Part shown: positions 16,773 to 24,322 of the stretch, one piece after another
Numbering within the stretch: position 1 is the first letter of the stretch
Layout of the letters: each line of letters opens with the position of its first letter
NCBI GenBank assembly: GCA_963829955.1
Contig: CAWHKS010000013.1
Span: 124,001-188,000, forward strand
Source: DASTFY01 sp963829955
GTDB lineage: Bacteria > Actinomycetota > Acidimicrobiia > Acidimicrobiales > Ilumatobacteraceae
DNA: 64,000 nucleotides
Direction: 5' to 3'
The notes under the pieces: generated by a model
Seen by the model: the letters and a program-made list of their open reading frames with translations, nothing else
Database searches by the model: none
Told to the model about the DNA's origin: nothing
Program-made: the position numbers and the translations under genes

Positions 16773-17363
16773 ATGGATGTGCCGGCCACCCTCGTGGTGC
16801 TGCCGTGGGCCGATCCCGTCATCGACCCCATCGGCCACGACCCTCGCTCCCGCTACGTGGAGCTGTTCTGGCTCGGGGTCCTCGGCCCCACGGCCACCCT
16901 GCTCCTGCGCCGTCTGGCCGACGGCTTGGAGTCCTACCCGGACGGCTTCGAGCTCGACGTGCCCGACCTGGCCCGCAGCCTCGGCATCAAGCTCCAGGGG
17001 CAGCGGCGGGCGGCCTTCGCCAACGCGCTCCAGCGCACCGTCCTGTTCGGCATGGCACAGCAGCACAGCCACGGACTGCTGGTGCGGCGCCGGATCCCGC
17101 CCCTCAGCCACCGCCAGGTGGCGCAGCTCCCGACCGACCTGCGCAACGCGCACGCCGACTGGGCGGGGCCGACCGCGCTGACCTTCCCCGAGCACGTGCG
17201 CTGGCGGGCGGAGGCGCTGGCCCAGACCATGCTCAGCGCGGGGGACGAGCCCGAACTGGTCGAGCGGCAGCTGGCGCTGCTCGGCGTGGCCCCGCCCGTC
17301 GCGGCCGGCGCGCTCCGCAGCGCGCTCGCGACGAGTTACGCGCCTGAGCCCACTTCGGCGTGA
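16773..17363 (+). CDS. Conserved hypothetical protein, possible winged-helix-like fold
   Basis: 196 aa from the ATG at 16773, chosen because GGAGG lies six bases upstream; an in-frame ATG at 16737 lacks a ribosome site. The first half (VLPWADPVIDPIGHDPRSRYVELFWLGVLGP...) includes a hydrophobic helix and then an LDVPDLARSLGIKLQGQRRAAFANALQRTVLFGMA segment that reads like a winged-helix or replication-initiator-type helix pattern. The C-terminal third is an Ala/Leu-rich helix. No signal peptide. Function not recognised. It converges on pepA with a 19-bp gap. Confidence 0.7.
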   Translation: MDVPATLVVLPWADPVIDPIGHDPRSRYVELFWLGVLGPTATLLLRRLADGLESYPDGFELDVPDLARSLGIKLQGQRRAAFANALQRTVLFGMAQQHSHGLLVRRRIPPLSHRQVAQLPTDLRNAHADWAGPTALTFPEHVRWRAEALAQTMLSAGDEPELVERQLALLGVAPPVAAGALRSALATSYAPEPTSA

Positions 17364-17382
17364 GCGACCGTCGGCGGCGGGC

Positions 17383-18852
17383 CTAGCGAGGCGGCGTGTA
17401 GTTGGTCAGCAGCTCGGCGAACAGCCGCACGCCGTAGCCCGTCGAGCCCTTCGTGAAGATGCCGTCGTCGGCGTCGCTGTCCATGACGCCGGCGATGTCC
17501 AGGTGGGCCCAGGGCACGTCGCCGACGAACTCCCGCAGGAACAACCCGGCGAGGATCGCGCCCCCGTATGGGCCGCCGACGTTCTTCATGTCGGCCACGT
17601 TCGAGTCGAGCAGCTTGCGGTAGTCGTCGACCAACGGCAGTTGCCACGCCCGCTCGTCGGACCGCTCGGCGGCGGCGAGCACCTGATCCACCCAGGCCTG
17701 CTCGTTGCCAAACACGCCCGCCAGCTTCTTGCCCAGCGCGCCCAGCACGGCCCCGGTCAGCGTGGCGATGTCGACGATGGCGTCGACCTCGTCCTCGACG
17801 GCCAGCGACAGGCCATCGGCCAGCACCAACCGGCCCTCGGCGTCGGTGTTGTGGATCTCCACTGTCTTGCCGTTGCGGATGGTGAGCACGTCACCGAGCT
17901 TGAGTGCACTGCCCGACGGCATGTTGTCCGTGCAGCACAGATAGCCGATGACCTTCACCTTGGGCCGGAGCACGGGCAGCAGCGACATCGTCGCGAGCAC
18001 GACCGCGGCGCCGGTCATGTCCATCTTCATGAGGACGTGCATGCCGTCGGAGGGCTTCAGCGAGATCCCGCCGGAGTCGTACATGACGCCCTTGCCGACC
18101 AACGCCACCGTGCCCGCCGGGCGGCGCGGGGTGTAGGTCAGCTTGATCATGCGGGGCGGGGCGGTCGATCCGCGGTTGACGCCCAGCATCCCGCCGAGCC
18201 CCATCTCCGCCATGTCCGACTCGTCCAGCACCTCGATGTCCAACTTGCGCTCGGCGGCGATGGCGATGGCCCGCTCAGCCAGGTCGGCGGCATTGAGGTG
18301 GTCGGGCGGCGTGTTGGCCAGGTCGCGGGCGAGGGCGACCGCTTCGCCGACGGCCACGCCGCGCGCCGCGCCGGTGGCGATGGCCGCGCGGTCGCCGGCC
18401 GCCGCGGTGAGCACCACGCGGGACAGCCCGGGCTTCGGGGCTTCACTCTTGAACGACGAGAAGCGGTAGGTGCCCAGGACGAAGCCCTCAGCCACGGCCT
18501 GCCCGGCCGCGCCGGGCGTCAGACCGCGGGCCTCCACGTCCGCCAGGCTGGTGGCCAGGCTCGCGCGCGTGCCGGCGGCGCGAGCTAGCGCCGCGGCGGC
18601 GGACCGGAGCACACCCGCGCCGATGTCGGCCGGGGCACCGAGTCCCACGGCCACCAGCGACGGCCCCGACGGCGAGGCGACGGCCAGCGTCTGACCGGGT
18701 TTGGCCTCGAACCCCAACTCGGTGAGGCGGGCCCTGGACAGCCCGAGCTGGCGGGGGACGGGACCGGTGGCGGTCACCGGCACTCCGATGACGTCGACGT
18801 CACGCGGGGCGCCTGCCCCCACCTCGATGGCCAGCCCTGATGACGGGATCAT
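17383..18852 (-). CDS. pepA: Leucyl aminopeptidase, M17 family
   Basis: 489 aa from the ATG at 18852, which has GAGGAG eight bases upstream and overlaps the upstream stop as ATGA. The catalytic domain includes GKGVMYDSGGISLKPSDGM and the family signature NTDAEGRLVLADGL (from residue 335), which provide the two-metal-binding Asp/Glu/Lys and the Arg of M17 enzymes. The N-terminal about 160 residues are the less conserved macro-like domain. It is a cytosolic hexameric enzyme releasing N-terminal residues from peptides. Translational coupling to the adenosyltransferase gene indicates one operon, although no direct functional link is obvious. Confidence 0.94.
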   Translation of the reverse strand: MIPSSGLAIEVGAGAPRDVDVIGVPVTATGPVPRQLGLSRARLTELGFEAKPGQTLAVASPSGPSLVAVGLGAPADIGAGVLRSAAAALARAAGTRASLATSLADVEARGLTPGAAGQAVAEGFVLGTYRFSSFKSEAPKPGLSRVVLTAAAGDRAAIATGAARGVAVGEAVALARDLANTPPDHLNAADLAERAIAIAAERKLDIEVLDESDMAEMGLGGMLGVNRGSTAPPRMIKLTYTPRRPAGTVALVGKGVMYDSGGISLKPSDGMHVLMKMDMTGAAVVLATMSLLPVLRPKVKVIGYLCCTDNMPSGSALKLGDVLTIRNGKTVEIHNTDAEGRLVLADGLSLAVEDEVDAIVDIATLTGAVLGALGKKLAGVFGNEQAWVDQVLAAAERSDERAWQLPLVDDYRKLLDSNVADMKNVGGPYGGAILAGLFLREFVGDVPWAHLDIAGVMDSDADDGIFTKGSTGYGVRLFAELLTNYTPPR

Positions 18853-19424
18853 TGCTGCTGCTCCTCTGGGTTGACGATGGATCGGGACGGCCGGGACGGC
18901 CCGGAACGGCTCTCCTGCCAGCGGGCCATGGTCCACAGCAGGTCGGACAGACGGTTGAGATAGACACCGACGTGGGACGGCGGCCCGGCCACGGCCAGCG
19001 CGTCGCGCTCGGCCCGGCGGGCGACGGTGCGGGCGAGGTCGAGCCAGGCCCCGGCCAGGGCCTCCCCGGGCACCACGAACTCCGTCGGTGGTGCGAACCT
19101 CGAGTCGAGGTCGTCGATCGTGCGCTCCAGCCGCTCGACCATCTCGACCGTCACCAGCGAGGTACCGGGCTTCAGCTTCGCCCGATTGGCGGGCTTGGTG
19201 GCCAGCTCGGCCATCACGACCCACAGGTCCCGCTCGAGCACGAGGACGAGTTCGGACAGCTCGGCGTCGTCGCTCGTGGCCCGGGCAAGACCGAGCACGG
19301 CCTGGACCTCGTCGACCGTGCCGTAGGCGGTGGGGTGCTCGCTGTCCTTGCGCACCCGGCCGCCGTAGAACAGCCCGGTCGTACCGTCATCGCCGGTCCT
19401 TGTGTAGATGCGATCGCGGGCCAT
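18849..19424 (-). CDS. Cob(I)alamin adenosyltransferase, PduO/MMAB type
   Basis: 191 aa. The ATP-binding N-terminus YTRTGDDGTTGLFYGG (residues 7-22), the RRAERDALAV helix and VYLNRLSDLLWTMAR near the C-terminus are the PduO-type signatures. It transfers the adenosyl group of ATP to cob(I)alamin, giving the cofactor needed by methylmalonyl-CoA mutase. The gene diverges from metH, another B12 enzyme, and overlaps pepA by four bases at its 3' end. TAGCGT ten bases before the ATG is the likely -10. Confidence 0.93.
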   Translation of the reverse strand: MARDRIYTRTGDDGTTGLFYGGRVRKDSEHPTAYGTVDEVQAVLGLARATSDDAELSELVLVLERDLWVVMAELATKPANRAKLKPGTSLVTVEMVERLERTIDDLDSRFAPPTEFVVPGEALAGAWLDLARTVARRAERDALAVAGPPSHVGVYLNRLSDLLWTMARWQESRSGPSRPSRSIVNPEEQQQ

Positions 19425-19479
19425 GCGGCGGGCGACGCTACCGTGTCCGGTCCCTCCGGGGCCCGGTAGCGTTGACCGG
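19425..19479. promoter_or_regulatory. Divergent leaderless promoters, adenosyltransferase / metH; no riboswitch
   Basis: The identical hexamer TAGCGT occurs on both strands: 19440-19435 (ten bases before the adenosyltransferase ATG) and 19467-19472 (seven bases before the metH ATG). The 55-bp gap is too small for a cobalamin or SAM riboswitch, so regulation must be by another route. Confidence 0.6.
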
Positions 19480-22400
19480 ATGCCGGTCCAGGACTACCTC
19501 GATTCGGTCAACGACCGCCTCGTCGTGTTCGACGGCGCCTTCGGTACCTTCATCCAGGCGCTGGACCTCACGGCAGACGACTTCGGCGGCGCGGAGCTCG
19601 AGGGCTGCAACGAGATGCTGTGCCTGACCAGGCCGGACGTCATCGCCGCCATGCACGACGACTTCTTCGCGGTGGGCGTGGACGTGGTCGAGACGGCCAG
19701 CTTCGGCTCGTTCAGCACCGTGCTCAAGGAGTACGGCATCGCCGACCGGACCCACGCGCTGAACGTGGCGTCGGCGCGCATCGCCAAGGAGGTGGCGTCC
19801 GGCTGGGCCGGCGACGGGCGGCCACGCTACGTGGCGGGATCGATCGGCCCCGGGACGAAGCTGCCGTCCATCGGTCACATCGGTTTCGTCGAGTTGCGGG
19901 ACGCCTACGAGGAGCAGGCGCGCGGTCTGCTGGAGGGCGGCGTCGACCTGTTCATCATCGAGACCTGCATGGACCTGCTGCAGGCCAAGGCGGCCATGAC
20001 CGCCTGCCGCCGGGCCATGAAGGCCGAGGGGCGCACCGTCCCCATGCAGGTGCAGGTGACCATCGAGACGACGGGTCGGATGCTCCTCGGTTCGGAGATC
20101 GGCGCGGCGATGACGTCGTTGCTGGCCATGAAGCCGGACGTGCTCGGCATCAACTGCGCCACAGGTCCGACGGAGATGCAGGAGCACCTGCGGTACCTCT
20201 CCCAGCACAGCCCGGTGCCCATCGCCGTGCTGCCCAACGCCGGGCTGCCGAGCGTGGTCGACGGGCGCACCCATTACGACCTCACGCCCGAGGAGCTGGC
20301 CCGCTTCCACCGCCACCACGTCGCCGACCTGGGCGTCGGAATCGTCGGCGGCTGCTGCGGCACCACGCCGGCCCACCTGGCCGCGGTGATCGAGGCCGTG
20401 AAGGACGTGGAGCCTGTCCGCCGCTCGCCGAACTACGAGCCGAGCGTCACCTCCATCTACTCGCCGGTCACGTTGCGGCAGGACCTCAGCTTCCTGATCA
20501 TCGGCGAGCGGACGAACGCCAACGGGTCGAAGGCGTTCCGCGACGCCATGCTCGTCGAGGACTGGGACACGTGCACCCGGATGGCCACGGAGCAGATCCG
20601 GGAAGGCGCGCACGTGCTCGATGTGTGCGTTGACTACGTCGGGCGCGACGGCACGGCCGACATGGACGAGATCGCCCGCCGGTTCGCCACGCAGGCCAGC
20701 GTGCCGCTCGTCATCGACTCGACCGAGCCCCCGGTGCTGGAGGCCGCGCTGCAGCACATCGGCGGCCGGGCCATCCTCAACTCCGCCAACCTGGAGGACG
20801 GCGAGCTCCCGGGGAGCCGGCTCGACCGCGTGATGTCGCTGGCGCGGGAGTACGGCTGCGCCGTCATCTGTCTGCTCATCGACGAGCGCGGCCAGGCCCG
20901 CGACGTCGAGTGGAAGATGGAGATCGCCCACCGCATCCACCAGATCGCCTCTGAGCGCTACGGGCTGTCGGCCAGCGATCTGCTGTTCGACGCCCTGACG
21001 TTCCCGCTGTCGACCGGGGACGACGACCTCCGTCGTGACGCCATGTACACGATCGAGGCGATCAAGCGGATCAAGGAGGAGATCCCCGGCGCGCTCACGA
21101 CCCTCGGCGTGTCGAACGTGAGCTTCGGCCTGTCGCCGGCGGCCCGCCACGTGCTCAACAGCGTGTTCCTCCACGAGTGCGTGCAGGCCGGTCTCGACTC
21201 CGCCATCGTCCATGCCGGCAAGATCGTGCCCCTGGCCAAGATCGCCGACGAGCAGCGGGACGTCTGCCTCGACCTCATCTACGACCGTCGCGGTGTCCGC
21301 GAGGACGGCCAAGCGTACGACCCGTTGCAGCACCTCCTCGAGGTCTTCGCCGACGTGAAGAGCGTGAAGGCGGTGCGGGAGGACCGGTCCGGTTGGCCGG
21401 TCGAGGAGCGCCTGAAGCACCGCATCATCGACGGCGAGCGCGACGGCCTCGTCGACGAACTCGATGAGGCGATGGACTCCGGGCTGCCGGCGCTCGACAT
21501 CGTCAACGACGTCCTGCTCGACGGCATGCGGGTGGTGGGTGAGCTCTTCGGCTCCGGACAGATGCAGCTGCCGTTCGTGCTGCAATCGGCCGAGACGATG
21601 AAGTCCGCGGTCGCCCACCTCGAGCCGCACATGGAGAAGGTCGGCGGAGGGTCGGCCAAGGGCCGGCTGGTGCTGGCCACGGTCAAGGGCGACGTCCATG
21701 ACATCGGCAAGAACCTCGTCGACATCATCTGCACCAACAACGGCTACGACGTGCACAACCTCGGCATCAAGGTCGGCATCTCGGACATGGTGGCCAAGGT
21801 GAAGGAGGTCGACGCCGATGCGCTCGGCATGAGCGGGCTCCTGGTCAAGTCGACGCTGATCATGCGGGAGAACCTGGAGGAGCTCAACGCCCTCGGGCTG
21901 ACGGACATCCCCGTCCTGCTCGGCGGCGCGGCACTGACCCGCAGCTACGTGGAGCGCGACCTGCGACAGGTGTACGAAGGGCGGCTCTTCTACGGCCGGG
22001 ACGCGTTCGAAGGGCTCAACACCCTCGAGAAGCTCATGGGGATGAAGCGTGCGGGCGAGTGGGACGAGGACTTCGGGCGCGTGCCGACCGGCCGCGTGCT
22101 GCCCGAGAAGACCGGCCGGGGCGGATCCGACGACGTCGAGCTGCCGGCGCGCTCGCCCGAGGTCGTGGTCGACAATCCCGTGTTCCGGCCGCCGTTCATC
22201 GGCAGCCGCGTCGTGAAGGGTCTTTCGCTGGACGACCTCGCGGCCTACGTCAACGAGACGGCGTTGTTCCGCAACCAGTGGCAGTTCCGGCCGGAGGGCG
22301 GCGAGACCGACGACGAGTTCAAGGCCCGCATCCGCCCGATGTTCCGCCAGCAGCTCGCCGAGGCCAAGGCCAGCGGAGTACTGGTGCCGCAGGTCGTGTA

Positions 22401-22980
22401 CGGCTACTTCCCCGTGAACGGCGACGGCGAGGAGCTCATCGTCTGGGAGTCCGAGTCGCGTGACGCCGAGCTCTGCCGGTACCGGTTCCCGCGCCAGCGC
22501 CAGGAGCCCTTCCTGTGCATCAGTGACTTCTTCCGGCCGTGGGACGACGGCGCCGGCGAGGTCGACTTCGCGGCGTTCCACATCGTCACCATGGGCAGCG
22601 CGGTGAGCGAGGCGACCGCCAGGCTCTTCGCCGACAACCACTACCAGGAGTACCTGCTGCTCCACGGTCTGGGCGTCGAGATGGCCGAAGCGCTGGCCGA
22701 GTACTGGCACCACCGGATCCGCACCGAGTGGGGATTCGTCGACGAGGACGGGCCCACGCTGGGCGGCCTCTTCCGCCAGCAATACCGCGGCGGACGCTAC
22801 TCGTGGGGCTACCCCGCCTGCCCCGACCTGGAAGACAACGCCACCGTCGCCCGCCTGCTCGGGGCCGACCGCCTCGGCATCGAGGTCAGCGAGGAGACCG
22901 GCTGGCAGTACCAGCCCGAGCAGACCACCTCAGCCATCATCTGCCACCACCCCCGCGCCAAGTACTTCGTCGCCCGCTGA
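19480..22980 (+). CDS. metH: Cobalamin-dependent methionine synthase
   Basis: 1166 aa from the ATG at 19480 (homology begins at MPVQDYLDSVNDRLVVFDGAFGT). Four modules are present. The homocysteine-binding domain has zinc cysteines at NCATGP and GGCCGTTPAH (near 291-292). The methyltetrahydrofolate (pterin-binding) domain runs about 340-620 (FLIIGERTNANGSKAF). The B12 cap and Rossmann domain carry the base-off motif DVHDIG near residue 739. The C-terminal SAM-dependent reactivation domain ends GWQYQPEQTTSAIICHHPRAKYF. It remethylates homocysteine to methionine. The gene opens seven bases after TAGCGT. All key elements appear intact. Confidence 0.97.
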   Translation: MPVQDYLDSVNDRLVVFDGAFGTFIQALDLTADDFGGAELEGCNEMLCLTRPDVIAAMHDDFFAVGVDVVETASFGSFSTVLKEYGIADRTHALNVASARIAKEVASGWAGDGRPRYVAGSIGPGTKLPSIGHIGFVELRDAYEEQARGLLEGGVDLFIIETCMDLLQAKAAMTACRRAMKAEGRTVPMQVQVTIETTGRMLLGSEIGAAMTSLLAMKPDVLGINCATGPTEMQEHLRYLSQHSPVPIAVLPNAGLPSVVDGRTHYDLTPEELARFHRHHVADLGVGIVGGCCGTTPAHLAAVIEAVKDVEPVRRSPNYEPSVTSIYSPVTLRQDLSFLIIGERTNANGSKAFRDAMLVEDWDTCTRMATEQIREGAHVLDVCVDYVGRDGTADMDEIARRFATQASVPLVIDSTEPPVLEAALQHIGGRAILNSANLEDGELPGSRLDRVMSLAREYGCAVICLLIDERGQARDVEWKMEIAHRIHQIASERYGLSASDLLFDALTFPLSTGDDDLRRDAMYTIEAIKRIKEEIPGALTTLGVSNVSFGLSPAARHVLNSVFLHECVQAGLDSAIVHAGKIVPLAKIADEQRDVCLDLIYDRRGVREDGQAYDPLQHLLEVFADVKSVKAVREDRSGWPVEERLKHRIIDGERDGLVDELDEAMDSGLPALDIVNDVLLDGMRVVGELFGSGQMQLPFVLQSAETMKSAVAHLEPHMEKVGGGSAKGRLVLATVKGDVHDIGKNLVDIICTNNGYDVHNLGIKVGISDMVAKVKEVDADALGMSGLLVKSTLIMRENLEELNALGLTDIPVLLGGAALTRSYVERDLRQVYEGRLFYGRDAFEGLNTLEKLMGMKRAGEWDEDFGRVPTGRVLPEKTGRGGSDDVELPARSPEVVVDNPVFRPPFIGSRVVKGLSLDDLAAYVNETALFRNQWQFRPEGGETDDEFKARIRPMFRQQLAEAKASGVLVPQVVYGYFPVNGDGEELIVWESESRDAELCRYRFPRQRQEPFLCISDFFRPWDDGAGEVDFAAFHIVTMGSAVSEATARLFADNHYQEYLLLHGLGVEMAEALAEYWHHRIRTEWGFVDEDGPTLGGLFRQQYRGGRYSWGYPACPDLEDNATVARLLGADRLGIEVSEETGWQYQPEQTTSAIICHHPRAKYFVAR

Positions 22981-23025
22981 CCCCGCCCCGGCCCGCTCCG
23001 CGCGGCCCCGCTCCGCCCACCTGTT

Positions 23026-23039
23026 GTTGCATCTGCAAC
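23026..23039. terminator. Small hairpin after metH
   Basis: GTTGC, loop ATCT, GCAAC: a perfect 5-bp stem (extendable by one pair) between convergent metH and the AbiEi/DUF559 gene. Weak, without a U-tract. Confidence 0.3.
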
Positions 23040-23040
23040 T

Positions 23041-23105
23041 GTTCGCCGCTGGTCGCGGTTTCCGCAATGAACGGCGAACGCTGCCGAACCGTTCGGGTCC
23101 GGTGT
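23041..23105. repeat. Direct repeat copy A, downstream of the AbiEi/DUF559 gene
   Basis: Aligns without gaps to 24104-24168 (offset 1063). In the core from 23062 to 23098, 28 of 37 bases match, including CCGCAA, GCGAA/CCGAA and GTTCGGGT. On the minus strand the core reads TRTVRQRSPFIAE. This copy sits just beyond the 3' end of the gene. Confidence 0.6.
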
Positions 23106-23108
23106 CGC

Positions 23109-24017
23109 TCACGCAGCGGTCTGCAGCAGCGCGCTACGCAGGGTGCTGACGACGTAGCTGGCGGCATCGGTGACATCCTCGGTGGTGAAGAAGTAGACGA
23201 CCTTGCCGAGAAGCTGGAGCTCGTTGCGCCGGTGCTCCTGCCGGCGGCGCTCGTCGGCACTCAGGTATCCCCGCCGCCCGCCGACCTCGACGAGGACAGG
23301 CCGCGGCTCGAAGTCGAAGTCGACCCTGGCGACGTGGCGGCCATCGTGACGGTACGTCCGCTGGAGGGTCGGGCGCGGGAGCCCGGCCCGCTCGATCAGC
23401 TCGAGGAGCTGGCGCTCCAGCCAGCTCTGCACGCCAGCCGATTCCATCACACGGTCGAAGGTCTCCACACCGGCCCGCCCTCGCCGGCCCAGCTCGTCGA
23501 GGCGCCGAAACAGCACCGCCGGCGTCGTCAATCCGTTCCGGAGTGCGCTGTCGAGCGCGTTGCCGAGCTCCCGCTCGTTGACCCGGCCGATGAGCTCGAG
23601 GACAGTCCGCGTCCCTGACGTGACCGCCAGCCCGTCGACGGTCGCACGATCGAGCGGACCGATCGACGGCGACGAGGACACCCGGCCGACGACGCGCCGG
23701 TCCTTCCGGGCCGACGGGACCAGGAAGTCGAGCGCACCTTCCTCGAAGCCGTCGAGTCCGTGCAGGGCGGCCGCCGACCGCCCAGTGACGAGGGCGCCGT
23801 CCCCCAGGTCCTTCAAGCCGGCCAGCAGACAGCCTCGCCAGTCGAGCGTCGAGCCCGCGAAGTGCAGCGTCCGCGGTCCGTGGGCGACGAGCAAGCCGCT
23901 CCGCACGCGCCGAGAGATCCCCGAGCGGCTCAAGCCGGCGGCGAGGGCCTGGTCCCTGGTGACGACCTGACGTTGGAGGGCGGCGATGGCCGCGAGGCGT
24001 CGGTCGGCGTCGTTCAT
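23109..24017 (-). CDS. AbiEi-like antitoxin N-terminal domain fused to DUF559 endonuclease-fold domain
   Basis: 302 aa from the ATG at 24017, where family similarity begins; a Pro-rich upstream extension in the same frame runs through a minisatellite and is not likely translated. Residues of about 5-60 are the winged-helix AbiEi N-domain (ALQRQVVTRDQALAAGLSRSGISRRVRSG). The middle resembles AbiEi (GALVTGRSAAALHGLDG). Residues of about 210-300 are DUF559, a Vsr/PD-(D/E)XK-like domain (RVDFDFEPRPVLVEVGGRRGY...RRRQEHRRNELQLLG). No AbiEii toxin neighbour is present, so this is an orphan actinobacterial form whose role is unknown. It is flanked by an imperfect direct repeat. Confidence 0.8.
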   Translation of the reverse strand: MNDADRRLAAIAALQRQVVTRDQALAAGLSRSGISRRVRSGLLVAHGPRTLHFAGSTLDWRGCLLAGLKDLGDGALVTGRSAAALHGLDGFEEGALDFLVPSARKDRRVVGRVSSSPSIGPLDRATVDGLAVTSGTRTVLELIGRVNERELGNALDSALRNGLTTPAVLFRRLDELGRRGRAGVETFDRVMESAGVQSWLERQLLELIERAGLPRPTLQRTYRHDGRHVARVDFDFEPRPVLVEVGGRRGYLSADERRRQEHRRNELQLLGKVVYFFTTEDVTDAASYVVSTLRSALLQTAA

Positions 24018-24103
24018 GGACCGGCAGCATGGCGAGGGGGTGTGGCACCGCTCCTTCGAGCACCTCAGACCACCTGATCTCACCGAGGGACCCGCTCCGA
24101 GGC

Positions 24104-24168
24104 GTTCGGGGATCGTGCCGAGATCCGCAACCAGAGCCGAATGCTTGCGAACTGTTCGGGTACTGGAG
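24104..24168. repeat. Direct repeat copy B, upstream of the AbiEi/DUF559 gene
   Basis: Partner of 23041-23105, in the same orientation and without gaps. On the minus strand the core reads TRTVRKHSALVAD, conservatively similar to copy A. Together the copies bracket the gene. Confidence 0.6.
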
Positions 24169-24322
24169 CGGTCAGGCGGGTCAGCGGGCGGCGGGTCAGC
24201 GGGCGGCGGGTCAGCGGTGCGGTCAGCGGGCGGCGGGTCAGCGGGCGGCGAGTCAGGCGACCGGTCAGGGGGCGGCGGGTCAGGCGACGGGTCAGCGGTT
24301 GGCGCGTCAGCGGGTGGCGGCG
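24169..24322. repeat. GC-rich minisatellite of a degenerate 15-bp unit
   Basis: About ten tandem units resembling GGGTCAGCGGGCGGC, some shortened (GGGTCAGGCGAC). The right end runs into the last codons and stop of the ABC transporter gene (24307), whose own sequence GCGTCAGCGGGTGGCGG looks like a unit. It fills most of the 24018-24306 gap together with repeat copy B. Confidence 0.75.

Noticed and set aside
19425..19479. Cobalamin riboswitch before metH
   Set aside because: The gap is only 55 bp and has promoter hexamers immediately before both starts.
19438..22782. Open frame of more than 1100 codons antisense to metH
   Set aside because: The plus strand encodes a complete methionine synthase; the antisense translation has no domain and is rich in His/Asp/Leu/Arg as expected of a shadow.
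23062..23098. LexA/SOS box in the repeat (CGAACCGTTCG)
   Set aside because: The half-sites are separated by one base; actinobacterial LexA boxes need four bases between GAAC and GTTC.
24169..24322. CRISPR-like array
   Set aside because: Units are contiguous 15-bp tandem copies without spacers, and no cas genes are present.
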